A DNA stretch of 64,000 nucleotides from Chrysaora quinquecirrha (taxonomy: Eukaryota; Cnidaria; Scyphozoa; Semaeostomeae; Pelagiidae), in contig JACTAT010000051.1 in the NCBI GenBank assembly GCA_014526335.1, positions 2,518,411-2,582,410 of the forward strand, read 5' to 3'. The notes below the pieces were generated by a model that made no database searches, was not told where the DNA came from, and was given only the letters and a program-made list of their open reading frames with translations. This document shows positions 9,467-24,400 of this stretch, in pieces (positions within the stretch are counted from its first letter, which is position 1; each line of letters begins with the position of its first letter). The translations under genes were made by a program, and so were the position numbers.

Positions 9467-12400
9467 CTAGAATTGAAATTATAGAGTAAGAACCAAAAAT
9501 ACTTTTCGTTAAAAGAAATTTCAGATTGCGTTTTGGAAAGTGAAATGCCATTTGGGGAGTCAATATGACAGTAGGCCTACCTAAAATTGCGAGAAACAGC
9601 GAAAACATCTCTGGACACACTTAAAGCTTTCTTCGTCTGAAACTCCTCAGAGTACAAACGTCAGCAACAGACCGAAACAATTGACTAAGGCAGAATTTAC
9701 ACCCAGATGCGAATCGAAATGCACCAATCAGAAAGTGAAGCTGAACTGGCATTGTATTTTAAACACCAATCAGCTTGCTGTATACAGCAGGAAGATCAAT
9801 AGAATTAATTGAGAGTAGCTACAAGTGAGAAAACGAACTCTTGCTGGCTACACAGAGCAGGAATTTTGGTTTTGATGTGGACAGATTCCAAAACTTCACT
9901 GGGACCAGCGCTAGCTAACATCTTTCTTGGTTTGTATGCAAGTTTGAAGTTTTGTACCACTCAAAAACCCCGGGGGGTAACTCCCATATGTATGGGTACG
10001 GGATGTGCCATTTTTTGAGGTACCTTTTTAGGGGTGGAAAATAAATTTTGGGGTATCAAATTTGCTAAAATTACAAACTTGGGGTATCATTTTTGCTAAG
10101 ATGATCAATTTTGATAAAGTCACAATAACTGCCAAATAAATTTCAGCTGTATAACTCTAAAAACAGACTTTTGATTATTTCTATGTACTATATTCATATT
10201 TCTTTGTGAACTTTGGGGTATACTTTTTAGAATTTTCATAAATTTTGGGGTCAACTTTTTATTACGAAAATGGCACACCCCCGTCACTGATCTATTGAAG
10301 TTACCCCCGGCAAACGCTCCCGACTTTGCATTTGACAATGCACGACTTTGTCATAAGCAATGTTGAAGGCAACAAGCCAAAGAAGGGTGATGGCAGGTGA
10401 TGGTGTAGAAACGATTTCAACAATTTGGAGGGTCAAGGAATCCGATTTCCATGCTGTTTGGAAAAGCTTACTAACAGCTGTCCTATTATCTACGCCTGCA
10501 CCCAGTCGGCGAAAGTCAACGTAGGTTTTCAAACTCTCTCCATAGCTCTCGAAATTGGTCGTTAACATCTCAAACTCAAACAATATACCAAGAGAAAAAC
10601 AAATTTTTCCCGCCTTTATGTAACTTATTCGAGGCGCTTATTAATCTCAAACAAAATCCGTCTCAAAGAGGAGCAATTTAAAATTTCTAACTAAACTAAT
10701 TTTCTGACAAAAACTTTGCAGCAGTTTTGCAGTATAGCTTAAGGTGTTACTTTATTCCTGCCACCAAGAGCTGGCAAGCATATAGTTAATAGAATACGCA
10801 CAAGTGTTTATTGTATCGACTACTATGATCAAAGTAATGTGTGGGACCAAGCTGATTGGGAGGGCACTTATTCGAGGAAAAACGGTAAATGTCAAGCGAA
10901 ATCGATTAATGAATTCAAAGATGTGAAAACGTTCCTCGACAACTTTTGACATCACTCAACACAGCTCGACAGCTCAAGAAGAACTATGCTGCTTTCCTAT
11001 AGCTATAGCTAAACAGGATCTCGTTTCGGCTTAACATAGTAACAGATTAAGAAACAGAGACTTACCCAGAGTAACAATTTCAAACAGAAGAACGCCAAAG
11101 GACCACACGTCAGAATATGTAGTAAAAACTTGATCAACAATCGCTTCAATCGACATCCATTTAATTGGCAATCTACGACTTCTCTTTCCCATGTAAACTT
11201 TTTCTTCGTAAACGAATCTTGTCAATCCAAAATCCGATATTTTGCAGGATTTATTTGGACCCACAAGGACATTCCTAGCAGCAAGATCTCGATGGACAAA
11301 ACCTTTCTTCGCCAAGAATTCCTACGAGAAAACGACTCATCATATAAACATGACAAGACAGATTTGAAATGGCATAACCATAGTTTTCCCGGTGTCCCTG
11401 TGTTGGTCCATTTACGAATAAAGAATATTTATGAGTAAAAATTCTTGGGCAAGGGACTAAAAATATGATTCAAGCTCGCAGTCATCTTCGAAGCTCTATT
11501 ACCCTCAGGAACGTGGACGGAATTTCAAGAACTGAGATTCCTACAACTTTGATTACAATGATTGAAAAAGGGGGACTCACATTAAGTCAGATGAGAGCAT
11601 ATCTCTATGTATGACATTGAGGAAAGATGTAAGGATAGACCCGTAACGTCGTGGCCTTATCCAGCCGGTTCGTGGTGCCAGAAGCTCAGCGAGGGCGGGT
11701 TTCTAACCCTAAGCCCCAGCCTCGGTAGCGTCACAGTAAGGGCCGAGGTCTTGATCTGTCAATCTACTGTTGAGATCCAAGCGACTGGCGCTATATAGAC
11801 CATTCAGCCTTCACCTTCTGCTTCTAATCAGCGAATACGAAGATGAAATCAAATAAACAAAGTAAACGAAAAAACAGAACTCACCATCCCAGATGCAATT
11901 TGCCAACTAAATCTCAACAAATCCTCAGGAGTTATATCATCATCATCATCATTTTGATTGATCTTGTTACTGGTATTATCGCTCTTTATTTCATTCGGAA
12001 CTTTCAATCTGTTTTCAGAAGTTTTATTCTTGCGAGCATCGTTTTGATCATCACTATTGATGTATGGCATGAGATTCTCTCTCGACTAAAAACAAAAATA
12101 AACATTTAAGATATATTCATCAATTGTAGATTGCATATAGCACTTTTTTACATTTTACACTGCAAATAAATACATATGGATCCTCCTTATTGACTAATGT
12201 ATTACCTAAACAAATAATTTCATCTTGACATGATCTGAACTGACCTGACCTAGCCCGATCTGATCTGACCAGACCTGACCTGGTCCAACCTGACCTGACC
12301 TGACCTTGCCCGACCTGACCAGACCAGACCTGACTTGACCTGACCTAGCCTGGCCCGACTTTGCTTGATCTGACCTGGCCCGAGTTTACCTGACCCAACC

Positions 12401-15400
12401 TGACCTGACAAGAACTGACGTGAACTGACCTGACCTGACCTGACTTGACCTGGCCTGACCTGACCTGACCTGACTGATTCATTACTGGATAAAGTCGATT
12501 TTAGATGTGCTTAGACAAATGAAAACAAAAAACCCTACCGTATTATTGATTTCTGCGTCGCTGATATATTTTAATGCATAAAATTGGTCATTGACATACA
12601 TGGGTGGGTGGGATAGTATCTGAAAAATAATGTAAATAAAAATAGAGACAATTTGCTAGACCCTAACTACAAAAACTGTAACAGTAGCATTAAACAACAC
12701 AACTACTGGCTCAAATCGCAAGAGAGTCTGAGAGTTTGATAGTTCAATTCAATAGCTGCATTTATATCGCATGAAATAAGGCCATATGAGTATTACTATT
12801 TTTAGCCTAGGGACCTGGCTGAAATTTTGAGAAAACATGTCTGCTACACTGCATATGCATCGCATTGGGTATGCAATGCAGCTATCATCATTAAGTGCAG
12901 TGGCTATTCCGCAATTATCTTCAGCGGCATTTCCGCGGCAAAATGGCAGCCATGCAGTACGTATCTTCGTTTAGTGCAACGGCTGCTGCGAAATGCCCAT
13001 TTGTTCAATTTTGTTCCACAAAATTTTTCAAGTTGCTGGGATATTGCAACAAATTTCCGAGAATTGTCATTGTCTAGTTGAAACATCGGTCGGAAAAACT
13101 TCTATGATTCCAACCTTCAACGTACAAAATTCCACTTCTTAAATGAAGTATCGATAGTATGTTTAACTATCGTGGCAGATAAAAATTCTTTGTTACCCCA
13201 GATGAAACAATCGCGCATGCAACGATCCAAAACTGCATTGTTTGGACAAGAAGTCATCTCAGCGTGTTCGCTGAACTTGAGGAAACAGCAATAAAAACAG
13301 TGAATCACCTTAGATCTTCTTCCTCTGAGATAATGAAGCAAATCTCCAAACGGCATGAATTCAACAACGAGGCAAAGAGGAAAGCTTTGTGTAACACATG
13401 CTAACAAACTAACAATGTTTTTGTGTTGACCAACTTCTTTCATTAATTTAATTTCTTCAAGAAATTCAACTCGTTGCTGCTCACCAGGACCATCTAGAGA
13501 AATGTAAATATTGTTCATGAATTTAAAGCTTTAGGCCCTGGCAAAAGATCCAACAATGTTTATCAAACATTTAGAACCTGCTTGATGAGCAAAATGTATT
13601 ACTGTTTGGCTACGTCACATTCCTCGTCAAAAATCTTTCGCTTGTCTCAAACAAAAAATATTTCTTAACAAGTTTGGTTTATCTTGACTTGTCAAGCAAT
13701 GTTTTGTGACGTGACCAAACGTTCAAACATTGCTTGATAAGCAAATTTGAAATGTTTGATAAACAATGTTTGATCGTTTGATCAGTCTCAGGTAAAATGA
13801 ATTTAAAATGAAAGAAGCTAGAATTACAATAAATAACATTGGCAATTGGAGTAGCAAAATAGTTTGACTCAGGTGAATTGTTCAGCAGAATCTATACATT
13901 ATAGAGCCAGTCATCGAAAATCACAGATGATACATTGGAAAATCAACCGAATGGAGAACGGCCTTACAAGCTGGGCAAATGATTCAACATTATACGTGAA
14001 ATATCTGATATTTGTTATATGGAACAAAATGTTTGACTGTTTGGCCACGTCGCAAAGCATTGATCGTCAAACCTTTGCAGCTGCTTGTTTTTCGAAAACA
14101 TTGCTATGCAAGTCTGGTTTGTGGGACAAAGTTTTGCAACGTGGCCAAACCGTCAAACATTGCAATCTGAAATGTTCAACCATCAATTATTTATCATCTG
14201 CCAAGGGCCTTACAAATGAGCTGAAACATCGGAGGAAAGAAAACTTTTCGAAGAAACAGGCTTTCTATTAGATAGGAAAGACAACTATCTTATAGAGAAT
14301 AATTGAAATTTAGCACAACAAATAAGGCCTAACCTTGTAGTATCTTTACAGCTGCCTTCATCGTTATTTCACTTCGTCTTGAGTTGTCACTCTTGAATGT
14401 TCCAATTTCAAAGCAGCAGCATTTTGACTATCGATGATAAATTCGAAATCAACAAAGATTGACACAAAACTAAATTGTTGTGATATAGAATGCTGAGAAC
14501 TAGATGTAAAAATTTGCATAAAATAGAAGCTGAATATAATAAATACTTGGCTGTCAATGATTAATATGTTGCTCATTGAAGATTGAAATTGATCAGTTAT
14601 GATCAGCATAATCATGATCTCAACACTCAAAGAATGGCCTGGTGGCATCAAAGTATATTCTCAATTTGGTAATAAGAAACTGTGAGTGCAATCCAACATG
14701 GTAAAATTATTTTCCAACAATACTAGATTGCGACAACAATCCTTATAAACAGGTTCCAGGAAAACCATAAATGATTAGAATAAGTGTACTGTGAAATCAA
14801 CCCATACAGAATAAGAGAAAATTATTGAAATTGAGTAATAAAGCTATATAATAGTAGAACTTATAATCAATAACTTTAAATAAAATTAGAATAATTAATA
14901 CTTCGGTTCAGATCTGTTTATATTATCGAATGTAGTTCAATTTTTGAGCCTTGATCATACAATTAGAATTTAACCATAAGATCAATGAATCGTATCAAAG
15001 CGATGATGTGGTGACAAAGTTGCGACACAGATTCGATGAAACAATACAAATTCAAGATATTAGTAGTAATCAAACAGTTCGATTCATAACAAATCTCTAA
15101 AATGCATCAAATCAATTCAGTCAACAAGCTCGACTTCAAGTGAATAATTTTCATTAGAAGCCAGTGAACAGGTCATAATCAAAAGTTTATTGCAAACAAT
15201 CATCTTTACTAAGTATAGATTTAGCTTGTAGAAATTGAACTATGTGAAACATGCGAATGAGCATTTGAAATGATCTGAAACTTGAAGTTTAATGCCTAGG
15301 AACATTAAGATCAACAATGATTATAACAACATTTATTAACTGCTTGTGAACAAAATTATTATCAAATGATTTGCTTACGTCATCATTCCTCATAAAATCT

Positions 15401-18400
15401 GGTCCTATGTTCAACGAATATACTTGTTAACAGGTTGGTTTATCTTGATCTGATAAGCAATGTTCTTGAACGTACAGAAGTTCAACTTGTTGATAGAAAT
15501 TGAGTTGATAACAATGTTGATCAGTCTATTCTAGGTCAAAATGCAATTATATAAATCTAAAGAAGCTAATTTACAAACTAACATGAATGATACAAAATAT
15601 TACCAGAATTGATACAACTTACATTATATGACAGTCATGAATACAGATGATGATTGTGAAAATCAACGTCGAATGAGAAGTCATTCACTGGGAAAGATTC
15701 AACTCTGAAATAGAATTGTTTATGAACAATAATTTACTGTTCATGCAAACATGATCTGTACTTATGTAACTGTTTCTCAAAGACATTGCTATCAGTTGTT
15801 ATGACAAATTAATTGAGTGCCAAAGTCAACATTGATACTAATGTTCAGACATATTATTATATCTGCAAGGGCTAATCATGAGCTTTAAAATGTGAAGGAA
15901 AGATTTCGAAAGCTTTCTTTAAGGAAGACACTATCTATGAAATAATGAAATTTGACAATAAGATAGGCTAACTGATATTAGGCTTCATTTATTCATCCTA
16001 GTTGTATCAAGTTAAGATTGATAAATGTTTGTATCGACTTGATGGGAAAGTTACTCACGCTTTCAATCATATAGACTTCATGCACCATCTCAATTATTCC
16101 AAATCAATTTGATGGTATTCATCATCATAGAGTGTCATTGATTGCAATGTACCAAATAGCAAATTTCTCAACTGCCTGTAAATTGAATGTGGTCAATCTA
16201 ACATTGAAATTATTATAAAACTTTGATATTGATTTGCACACACGTAAACATTGGTTTTCACATGTGCATTAAAATGTACAACGTTCTCGAAAACTTATCA
16301 ACAATTACAATTGATCAACATTTAGACAAAATATATTTACGCAATTCATTAAACTTGATTTAAGCAATTTGGTCAGGACAGTTCATCATATGAAATTAAT
16401 AAAATCAAAAATAATTACAAATTGTAATACAGAAATTACCGATTCGTAAGTAAATTCTGTTACTATTAACTTCTCAGTCCTTCTCAAAAATACAGAAGTT
16501 TCCAACCAAACAATCAACAATGCAGTTCGACAAAGAATTTCATTCGAAATTTTCAACAATTAACAAAACATCAAAAGTTAAAATTGATAGTGAATTGCTG
16601 ACTGAAACAATTTTTAAAACTGAAATTAATATCTTGAATGAAATTTTAATGAGCTTTCATTCATGCAAAAGATTCCCATTGCAAATTCAATGAGTCACAT
16701 AAATAGCCATACGAACTTATACTGTACAAAATAGCCTGTGAACATAAGTACTTGATTTTTCATCGTGCTTAATAGGAATGAGTCAATCCCAAATCGTAAA
16801 AATCACTTCACAGATGAAGAAACATTATCTTTGAATCAGATCAATAACAACAACTGATGATTAACGAATAGTGTAAAATGTGATATTGCACCCAGTAGAG
16901 CACTAATTAAAATTGTCTGAAACTGAAACCAATATAATGTTGATATCGAAAACAACTGTAATTACAATTAAAATGTTAAAACGAGATGCACTTAAGGACT
17001 TCAGTTCATGTTAACTTACTATTAGATTGATATCATGATTAGCTTTGTTTGTAATTTAAGATACTGGAGGTGGTATTTGGCAGGATTGCAAAATAAATTG
17101 TTTAGAGTATTTCAGCTATACAGAAGCAGTAATACATAACTTATTAATGCAATTCTGCATATTCAAGTATCAATCATACAAGTTTTCAATAGGAAGTCAT
17201 CATAAATAAGTATTTCAATAATCTCAGCCTATTGATCTGTATATTAGACATGTATTTTAAATAGAATTTAGTGTATATTTGATCGTAAAAAGTTTATATC
17301 TAACAATCGATAACTTGTTGTGATAATCGACTGAAAATTATATTAAAACTTTCAAATTAAGTTATTTTTCAGTTAGACATTATTTTGAAAAATACAATCA
17401 ATAATCTTTAAGATTATGATATATTCTTGTAAGAACAAGTCATTAGTATAGAATTCAACAATTGCATGAATTCAATGCATTGATATCATAACATATATAG
17501 ATTTTATTAATAGAAATCGATTTAATCAACATAACAGACAATGTAATCACAAATAATACAATTGTAATATCGATTTACTTCAATGATAAACATATTGATA
17601 AGATTCATGAATATGTTATCTAAAATAAAATACGTATAATAATCGCATAGAACAACTGATATTTCATACTAAATATCATATATGTTTATATTCAAACATG
17701 TTCAAATTAAGATAACATAGGCTGACAGAATGAAAAGATGATTTGAATAAAATAAATATTGCTAAAGTCGAGAAGTCTGAATGAGATTGTTTGTGTAAAT
17801 CCACTATTTTGAATATAATCATTACATATGATTGATTTTTGCTAGACGATTTATGCAATGTAATGAGCTGTAATACATGTAGCAACCAAGTGAACATATG
17901 AATCAAACCGTAAGATTGATTATTAACATTATGAAACAATGAAGAATAAAATTGTATTATTATATGTCGCTGATTCATGCATTGAAGACACTGTATATGT
18001 ACAATTGTAAACAGTAATCAAAGTACTCATGCAAGTAGTGAATGAAAAATCAAGAATAAGTAATGTTGCATCTGAATATCTTGCAAGAATAATCAAATGA
18101 TAATTACTTCTACAATTGCATTTTACAGTGCAATACAATGTCACGATTATCAAACATTCGTTATTGAAGGTTAATACTATGAAATGAAAATTATACAATG
18201 TATGTATGTGCATATCATAATTATATAAACAAATATATATCTTATTCAACATATTGATGTAAGTTTCAGGTACGATATAAACAAATAGAAATGTATAAGT
18301 TGTCATACGACTTGTTTGATACACATAACATACTTGTGGATGGTGTTAATCTTGCAATAATCAGATGTGTAGCAAGTAATTCAATCAAGTCACATTGATG

Positions 18401-21400
18401 AGTTGTTTTTAGATAAGAACACTTGGCTTTGTTTTCAGCCTGTCTGTTTCTTATTTATTGAGTGATTCAGCATCACTTTGTCACCTTCTCAAAACCATAT
18501 TTAACGTGCATTTCCGAGATGACCAACAATGTGTGATCGTTGTAGACGTTGCTTGCACCTAATGCTGGTCAAACTATATGATCACAAACCCTTGAGGTAT
18601 AGTTGCTTAGAAAAGAACACTAACCTGGTTTTTGCTGCCATTGAACTTTATAATTGATGACATATTCCAAAGTAACTGATTTGGTAAGAAAAGGTTCTCC
18701 AATTGCTGTCAAATTTGCAACACGATCAGCTGGAGTGAATGTTACTAAAAAGTACAAATACAAATACAGCATTTGTCGAAATTTCTGAAATAAACCGTCC
18801 CTTATTATAACAACATTTCATACATAAAAGTTTTCAAAGGGCTTTGACACGTCCGGTCTATCGTTCATTCTCCTTCATATTATTGCTCCAGTCAAAAAAA
18901 TATTGCCTTGCACCATTCTCATCCCAATCCTGTTCCCTTTCTCTTCTACTTTCCATTATTTTGTCCTTCCTCCTTTGTTGTTACTATATTTTGAGTAGGC
19001 TGTTGTTTCTAGCTTTTCCAGCTAATTTCGGCCTACTATGCATGCGCATCCAGGCATGGGACCCCTAATTTTACGTCCCTTCCGAAGGACAGCAGAGTGG
19101 GTTGTTTAGTCATCCGTCTGGAAAGTCACCCATGCCGACCTCACAAGAGCAAGCTTAACTTTAGCTGTCTAATGAGAAGTGACTGAGAAGCTTGGCCACT
19201 CACTCCACAATTCGCGACTCACTCCTCCTGTCGTTCCTAGGGTCACAGCAGAGAATGGAAAACAAGAAAAAATGGAAAACGAGAAGGGAGAACACGGGGA
19301 TAAGTACATCTTTCTCCTCCTCTTCCTTCCCCTTTCTCTTACCTTGATACAGAGTATTCCACTCCCAGTGACCTTTTGAGACTTTGGCAACAAGGGCAGG
19401 GTCCCTAACAAAAGCCCCCCAATACTTTTAAATGATGTACTTTCCCAACACCTAGATTATTGCAACCCCCAAATATAAGCATATGAGCAATAACCTGGAG
19501 AAATTCAACAGCAAAACCTTTTTGGTTTATATTAAGGAAGAGTGAGTTTAGCTTAGCCTGTCAGGGAAATAACTTAAGAAAATCTCATCAAATCTCATCT
19601 CATCAAATCTCTCTACGAAACAATCCAAGGGCCACGATAGTAGACTCACGACACGAGTCTCTAGTTTACACTCTCCTTATTTTGATTCTCATCCAACATT
19701 TGTCACACGGAGGCATTAAAAAAACAACAACAAAAACAACATCGAGGGAACTAGTGGGACTAGTAAATCTACCAAGGGCCACATATAAAGAAGGTTCTTC
19801 CAGCCCCTCTGCTACTTGATTTCTAAAAATTTTAACTCCCTCTTATTTCCAACCCGTGCTTCTTTTTTGAGAGCCTATATTTACCATATAGACTATATTG
19901 TTTAGTATCATCTTACACCCTAGGTTAGGAAAATAACTGCTGAAAAAATAATATGAGAAGATACCTTGTATTGCAGGATTGCTTGGTTGTGTTGCGGATA
20001 CCCAGCCACTTTTAGCCACACCAACGATTTCATAAACAAATTTTGTGCCACTTTTATGATTGTGGTTCGGAAACTTCTTGCAGATTAAGCTTCTTGTGAT
20101 TGTCTTCTGCGCATGAATTGTCTAAAATGCAAAATAAATGATCAGGTTTTAAAATTAACATCAACAGGAAAATTTGCTATACTATAACAATAGTTAATAA
20201 GTTCTTTAACGGACAAAGACTAGGCTTAAGCCCTGCCCTGGCCAAACGATCAAATATGCATTGTTTGTCAAACATTTGAAATTTGCTCCTCAAACAATGG
20301 TTGACTGTTTGGTGACGTCACAAAACATTGCTTGAAAAGCAAAAATAAGCAGAATCTGTTGCAAAATGTTTTGGAGGAAGATGAAAAACATATTTTGCTT
20401 GACGAAATGAAAAATACTTGACGAGCAATGTTTTGTGACGTGGCCAAACAGTAAAAATTTTCGCTCGAGAAACAAGTTTCAAATGTTTAACAAACAACGA
20501 TTGTTCGCTTATCCAGGGCCTTACATAGTGTAGAAAACAAAAGCAAGAGTAAAAACAATTTTATCAAGAACATACGATGTTGATTGGCTTTAAATTCATG
20601 GTCACCATTCTCTTTCTACGTTTGACATATGGACCGAGACCTGTCGAACCTTGAGAAACTGGAGCAGCGTATATAATATAGAAGACAGGAGACGAAGAAA
20701 CAGTTGTATTCCATTCTAATTTCATTTGCTTGTATCCAATGCTGGGAACCAATGGATAATTAACCGCGGACGAAGGAGGATAACTGCCAGTGTAGTTTCC
20801 TATGACAGATAATAAATCAAATTTTCACCATTTTGTATCGTCTTTTAAATTAGGAGTCCTAAGTTGCGTAGCCTGCGTTCCCAATAGACTTTATACAACA
20901 TACATTATACTTAATGAAGCTTTTACAGGCATACCGGAATTTGATGACCCAGGACCCAAAAGGAGGTCCCAGGACCAGGACCCAGGACCAGGACCTAGGA
21001 CCAGGACCCAAAATGAGGACCCAGGACCAGGACCAGGACCCAGGACCAGGACCAGGACCCAGAACATGCATTCGACCTTGCGCCTACGTGCCCTGTTGAC
21101 GTTATTTCAAGGACCCTTGTGCAAGCCTCAAGGCAAATAAGTAACGAGAGCAGGTAGGCACGAGGAAGCGTACCAAATAAGGGTACGATTGCATGTAAGA
21201 AATAAAGGTATACAAGCGTAATAGAGCCTTTAGGTAAAATTAAATTTAGACACTATGAATTAATTTACCCTGCAATGCTTGGTTTGTAATGCCAACATAA
21301 AAATTGCATCCATCTTGACAAGCAACAGAATGGTTTCCTTCCTGCAACGAAAAAATCGATACTTGATTCTTTAAAATAGCAAGATAATTCAAGCTGGCTC

Positions 21401-24400
21401 AGATAGAAAAAAAAAACTAGTATCATACATTCACCTCTGAAAGATAAATTTGTCGTTGAGATAGAGTAACATATTCCATATTTACAATGGCAAAAGGTAA
21501 ACTCAAACTTGATGCGTTATCAAGTCACGGTGGTGGGGGGAGGGGGTCACAGGGTTTCCATTACCTTGTACATACATACATGAATCAAAATCAAGTGGGA
21601 GGAAAATTCAGATGCATGAACCTCTTTCAGTGTAGACAAAGTTAATTTTGCATAATTGGTTTTAGTATATCTTTATTAGCAGTCTTCATTCTCCATTAAC
21701 CTAGTCAAGGTGTAAATCGAGTGGCATTTCTGCTCAAAAGGGTGTTCGAGATTCGCGTTAAAACAAAGGACTTTTGAGAGAGAGCTACGAAAACAATTAG
21801 AATCTCAGCAAAGTTCGTACAAGATTCCAAGTAATGAACTGACCCTCGGTGTAGTGATTGAGGTAATGAGTAAGAAAGACAGATTAAGGTTCTGCGAAGA
21901 GACAGAACACGGAAGATTAACTACAGGTTTTTCTCATCCAAAAAAAGTAAATAGAAATAATAATTATTCGCAGAAACCTATATAATTAGCTGTAAAATAC
22001 ATATTGATTTCGTATTATCCTCTCTATATGATTGCATTAACGCTTGATGGTAATTATTTGTCAATCTTCCCAGTTAAAATTGAGAAATGTTTAATGTTTT
22101 AATTTCTTCAACTCGAGTTTTTAGCATTTGTTGGCTTTGAAATTAAGGTTTTGATGGTGTAAAACACGCATTCAGATATAGATACCGATTACGGCTGGCT
22201 TTAATTTTGTAACCTCGTTTTAAAAACGAAGACTACGACGATGTGACAATATGGTACATAAAGGATAACTGTAAGGAATGGCTGTGGAAACGGTTAAAAT
22301 ATTCTACCGTTTGGTATGGCGTTTTGTTCCTATTTCGTGCAGCAAAACTTTCGTGCGATTTTTGGAAGCAACATAACATAGCTGACTCGGGGTGGGCACA
22401 ATTAAGATAGGGGATAAGAGTTCCAACACATAAGACTGCATTTTGCATTCCTGGTAACAAACAGTAGTCCAAAGGGCATCAAAATTCGCATTTTACTATC
22501 TGGGTCCAAAAATCAATAGTACTGGGAATAAAGGTGGGCCAGCCTTCTATCATTCCGTACTTTGATGCCATCATCTTAGGTGATGTGGTGTCATTAATTC
22601 AGCTGACTTGCGGTGTCAGAAGCTCAGCGAGGCGAGGTCAAGGTTCGAGCCCAAGCTATGGTAGCATCACAACCAGAGTTGAGGTCTCGATTGGTTAACC
22701 TATACTGAGATCTTAGAGACTGGCGCTAAATACACCATATATACCTTCACCTCCACGGCAAAATTATAAGGTATTATTAGTTTATAACAAAGTATCAAAC
22801 GGACTCTTCAAGATTTCACAAGAGTATGTAGAGTTTATGGGATTGCAAGAAAAGAGATATTAATAAAGAATGACCTAACAAACTTACGCATTTTGAAAGG
22901 CAATCTGAAGTAGTCTTTGCAGTTATCGTCTTGCAAGTTTTCAAGCACTAAAACAACAAAGAATCATTTCGTAATCAAATGATGCAGAATTTCTGTTTCT
23001 CAAAGAAAGGCAAAACCAGTCTCCTTCGCAGAGGCTTTTTTGAACCTGAAAGACAGCTTCTTGTCTGCTTGTGGGGAGAGGGTAGACTCGATACACAAGT
23101 CGTTTGTAATTTGGCTACTGAACTAAATTGCTGGACGCCAAAGCACGAGTCTAGGGATGGGGTACATGGCAAATACTACTTTCCTCCGCAGAGGGTATTT
23201 TGAACCTCAAAAACAGCTTCTTGTTTGCTTGGGGGAGGGGGTTCATGACCTGTGCTCGGGCGGTGTGCTGATGAGCTTTTATATCCCAAATCACCTTCAA
23301 TAAAGATTTTCAGGCCTGAAAATTCATACGTCCATTCTATTTCACGTCATTGCGCTGTTGAGCAAAATTGAGAAGCAATTCACTCTTTGAACGGAAATCT
23401 CGTATGATGCTGTATATGAAGAGTGAAATGCCCTTCTAGAAAGTCGTATGGAGCAGTATCATCCCCAAAAATATTTTAGTAACTTACTGATTGACATGGT
23501 CCTTGTTCACAGGAATACTCTGAATTTCCATTGATCAATGTTTTATTTCCGAACTAAAAATCAAGGAAAACTGCAAATTATAAAAATCTAAATATGAATA
23601 TGGAATTGATAGAAGCTAGTGGTAGTGGGGCGTGTGGGCGTTTTTTTGTAAAAATCCTTCGCCATATGTGATCGTAATTGGTCTAATTTCAATTCATAAA
23701 AACAATTAAAATAAATGCAGATTATACTCAAATAATACCTGCAAACAAATATCAACAATGCTAATTAGGTTAAGAAAAATAAAAGTGCAAAAATACAACG
23801 ATCTTTTCAAAAGTCAAAATTTCTCAATTTAAACATTTTCATTGCGTCTCGACACTATTTATAAAAACAAATTTTCAGAGTTCCAACCTTTTAAAAATAT
23901 GATATTAAGTCAAACAGCTGCAATATGTAGGCAGAAAATGCAAATTTCGTAAATATCTAAATGATGAATTTAACTCTTTAATGAGTTGTTTTCTTGTCTG
24001 GTCGGTTTACAAAAAGTGGCGAGCACTCATCTTCCTCCCTTCCTGAAAGTTTGTTTGTTCCCCTTGAGCCATTGATTTAAGAGCTTCGATTTTAGATCAA
24101 AGATCAAAAGATACTTAATTAGAGAAACTTTTCCGTTTTAAGACGCTAAGTTCTTTCTATTCCTTATGAATTTAGGTAAAGCTAATACGGAAATGCGTCC
24201 ACAACATAGGCCAAACGTCAAACGAGGGTCAAAGGTTTAGCTTGTGACGAAAACAAATCTAGGTAAACAAAGTGGACACGATAAGTCTGAAAAATATTAC
24301 CAGAGATTCGCTAAGTAAACAAAACAAAGTAGATGCATCGATAAATATGATAACAGTTACCTTCTCCGTGCAGTAAGAATAATATCGGGCTGACAAATAA

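Noticed and set aside
20802..21140. Pro-Gly-rich frames on both strands
   Set aside because: Explained by the GGACCA minisatellite.
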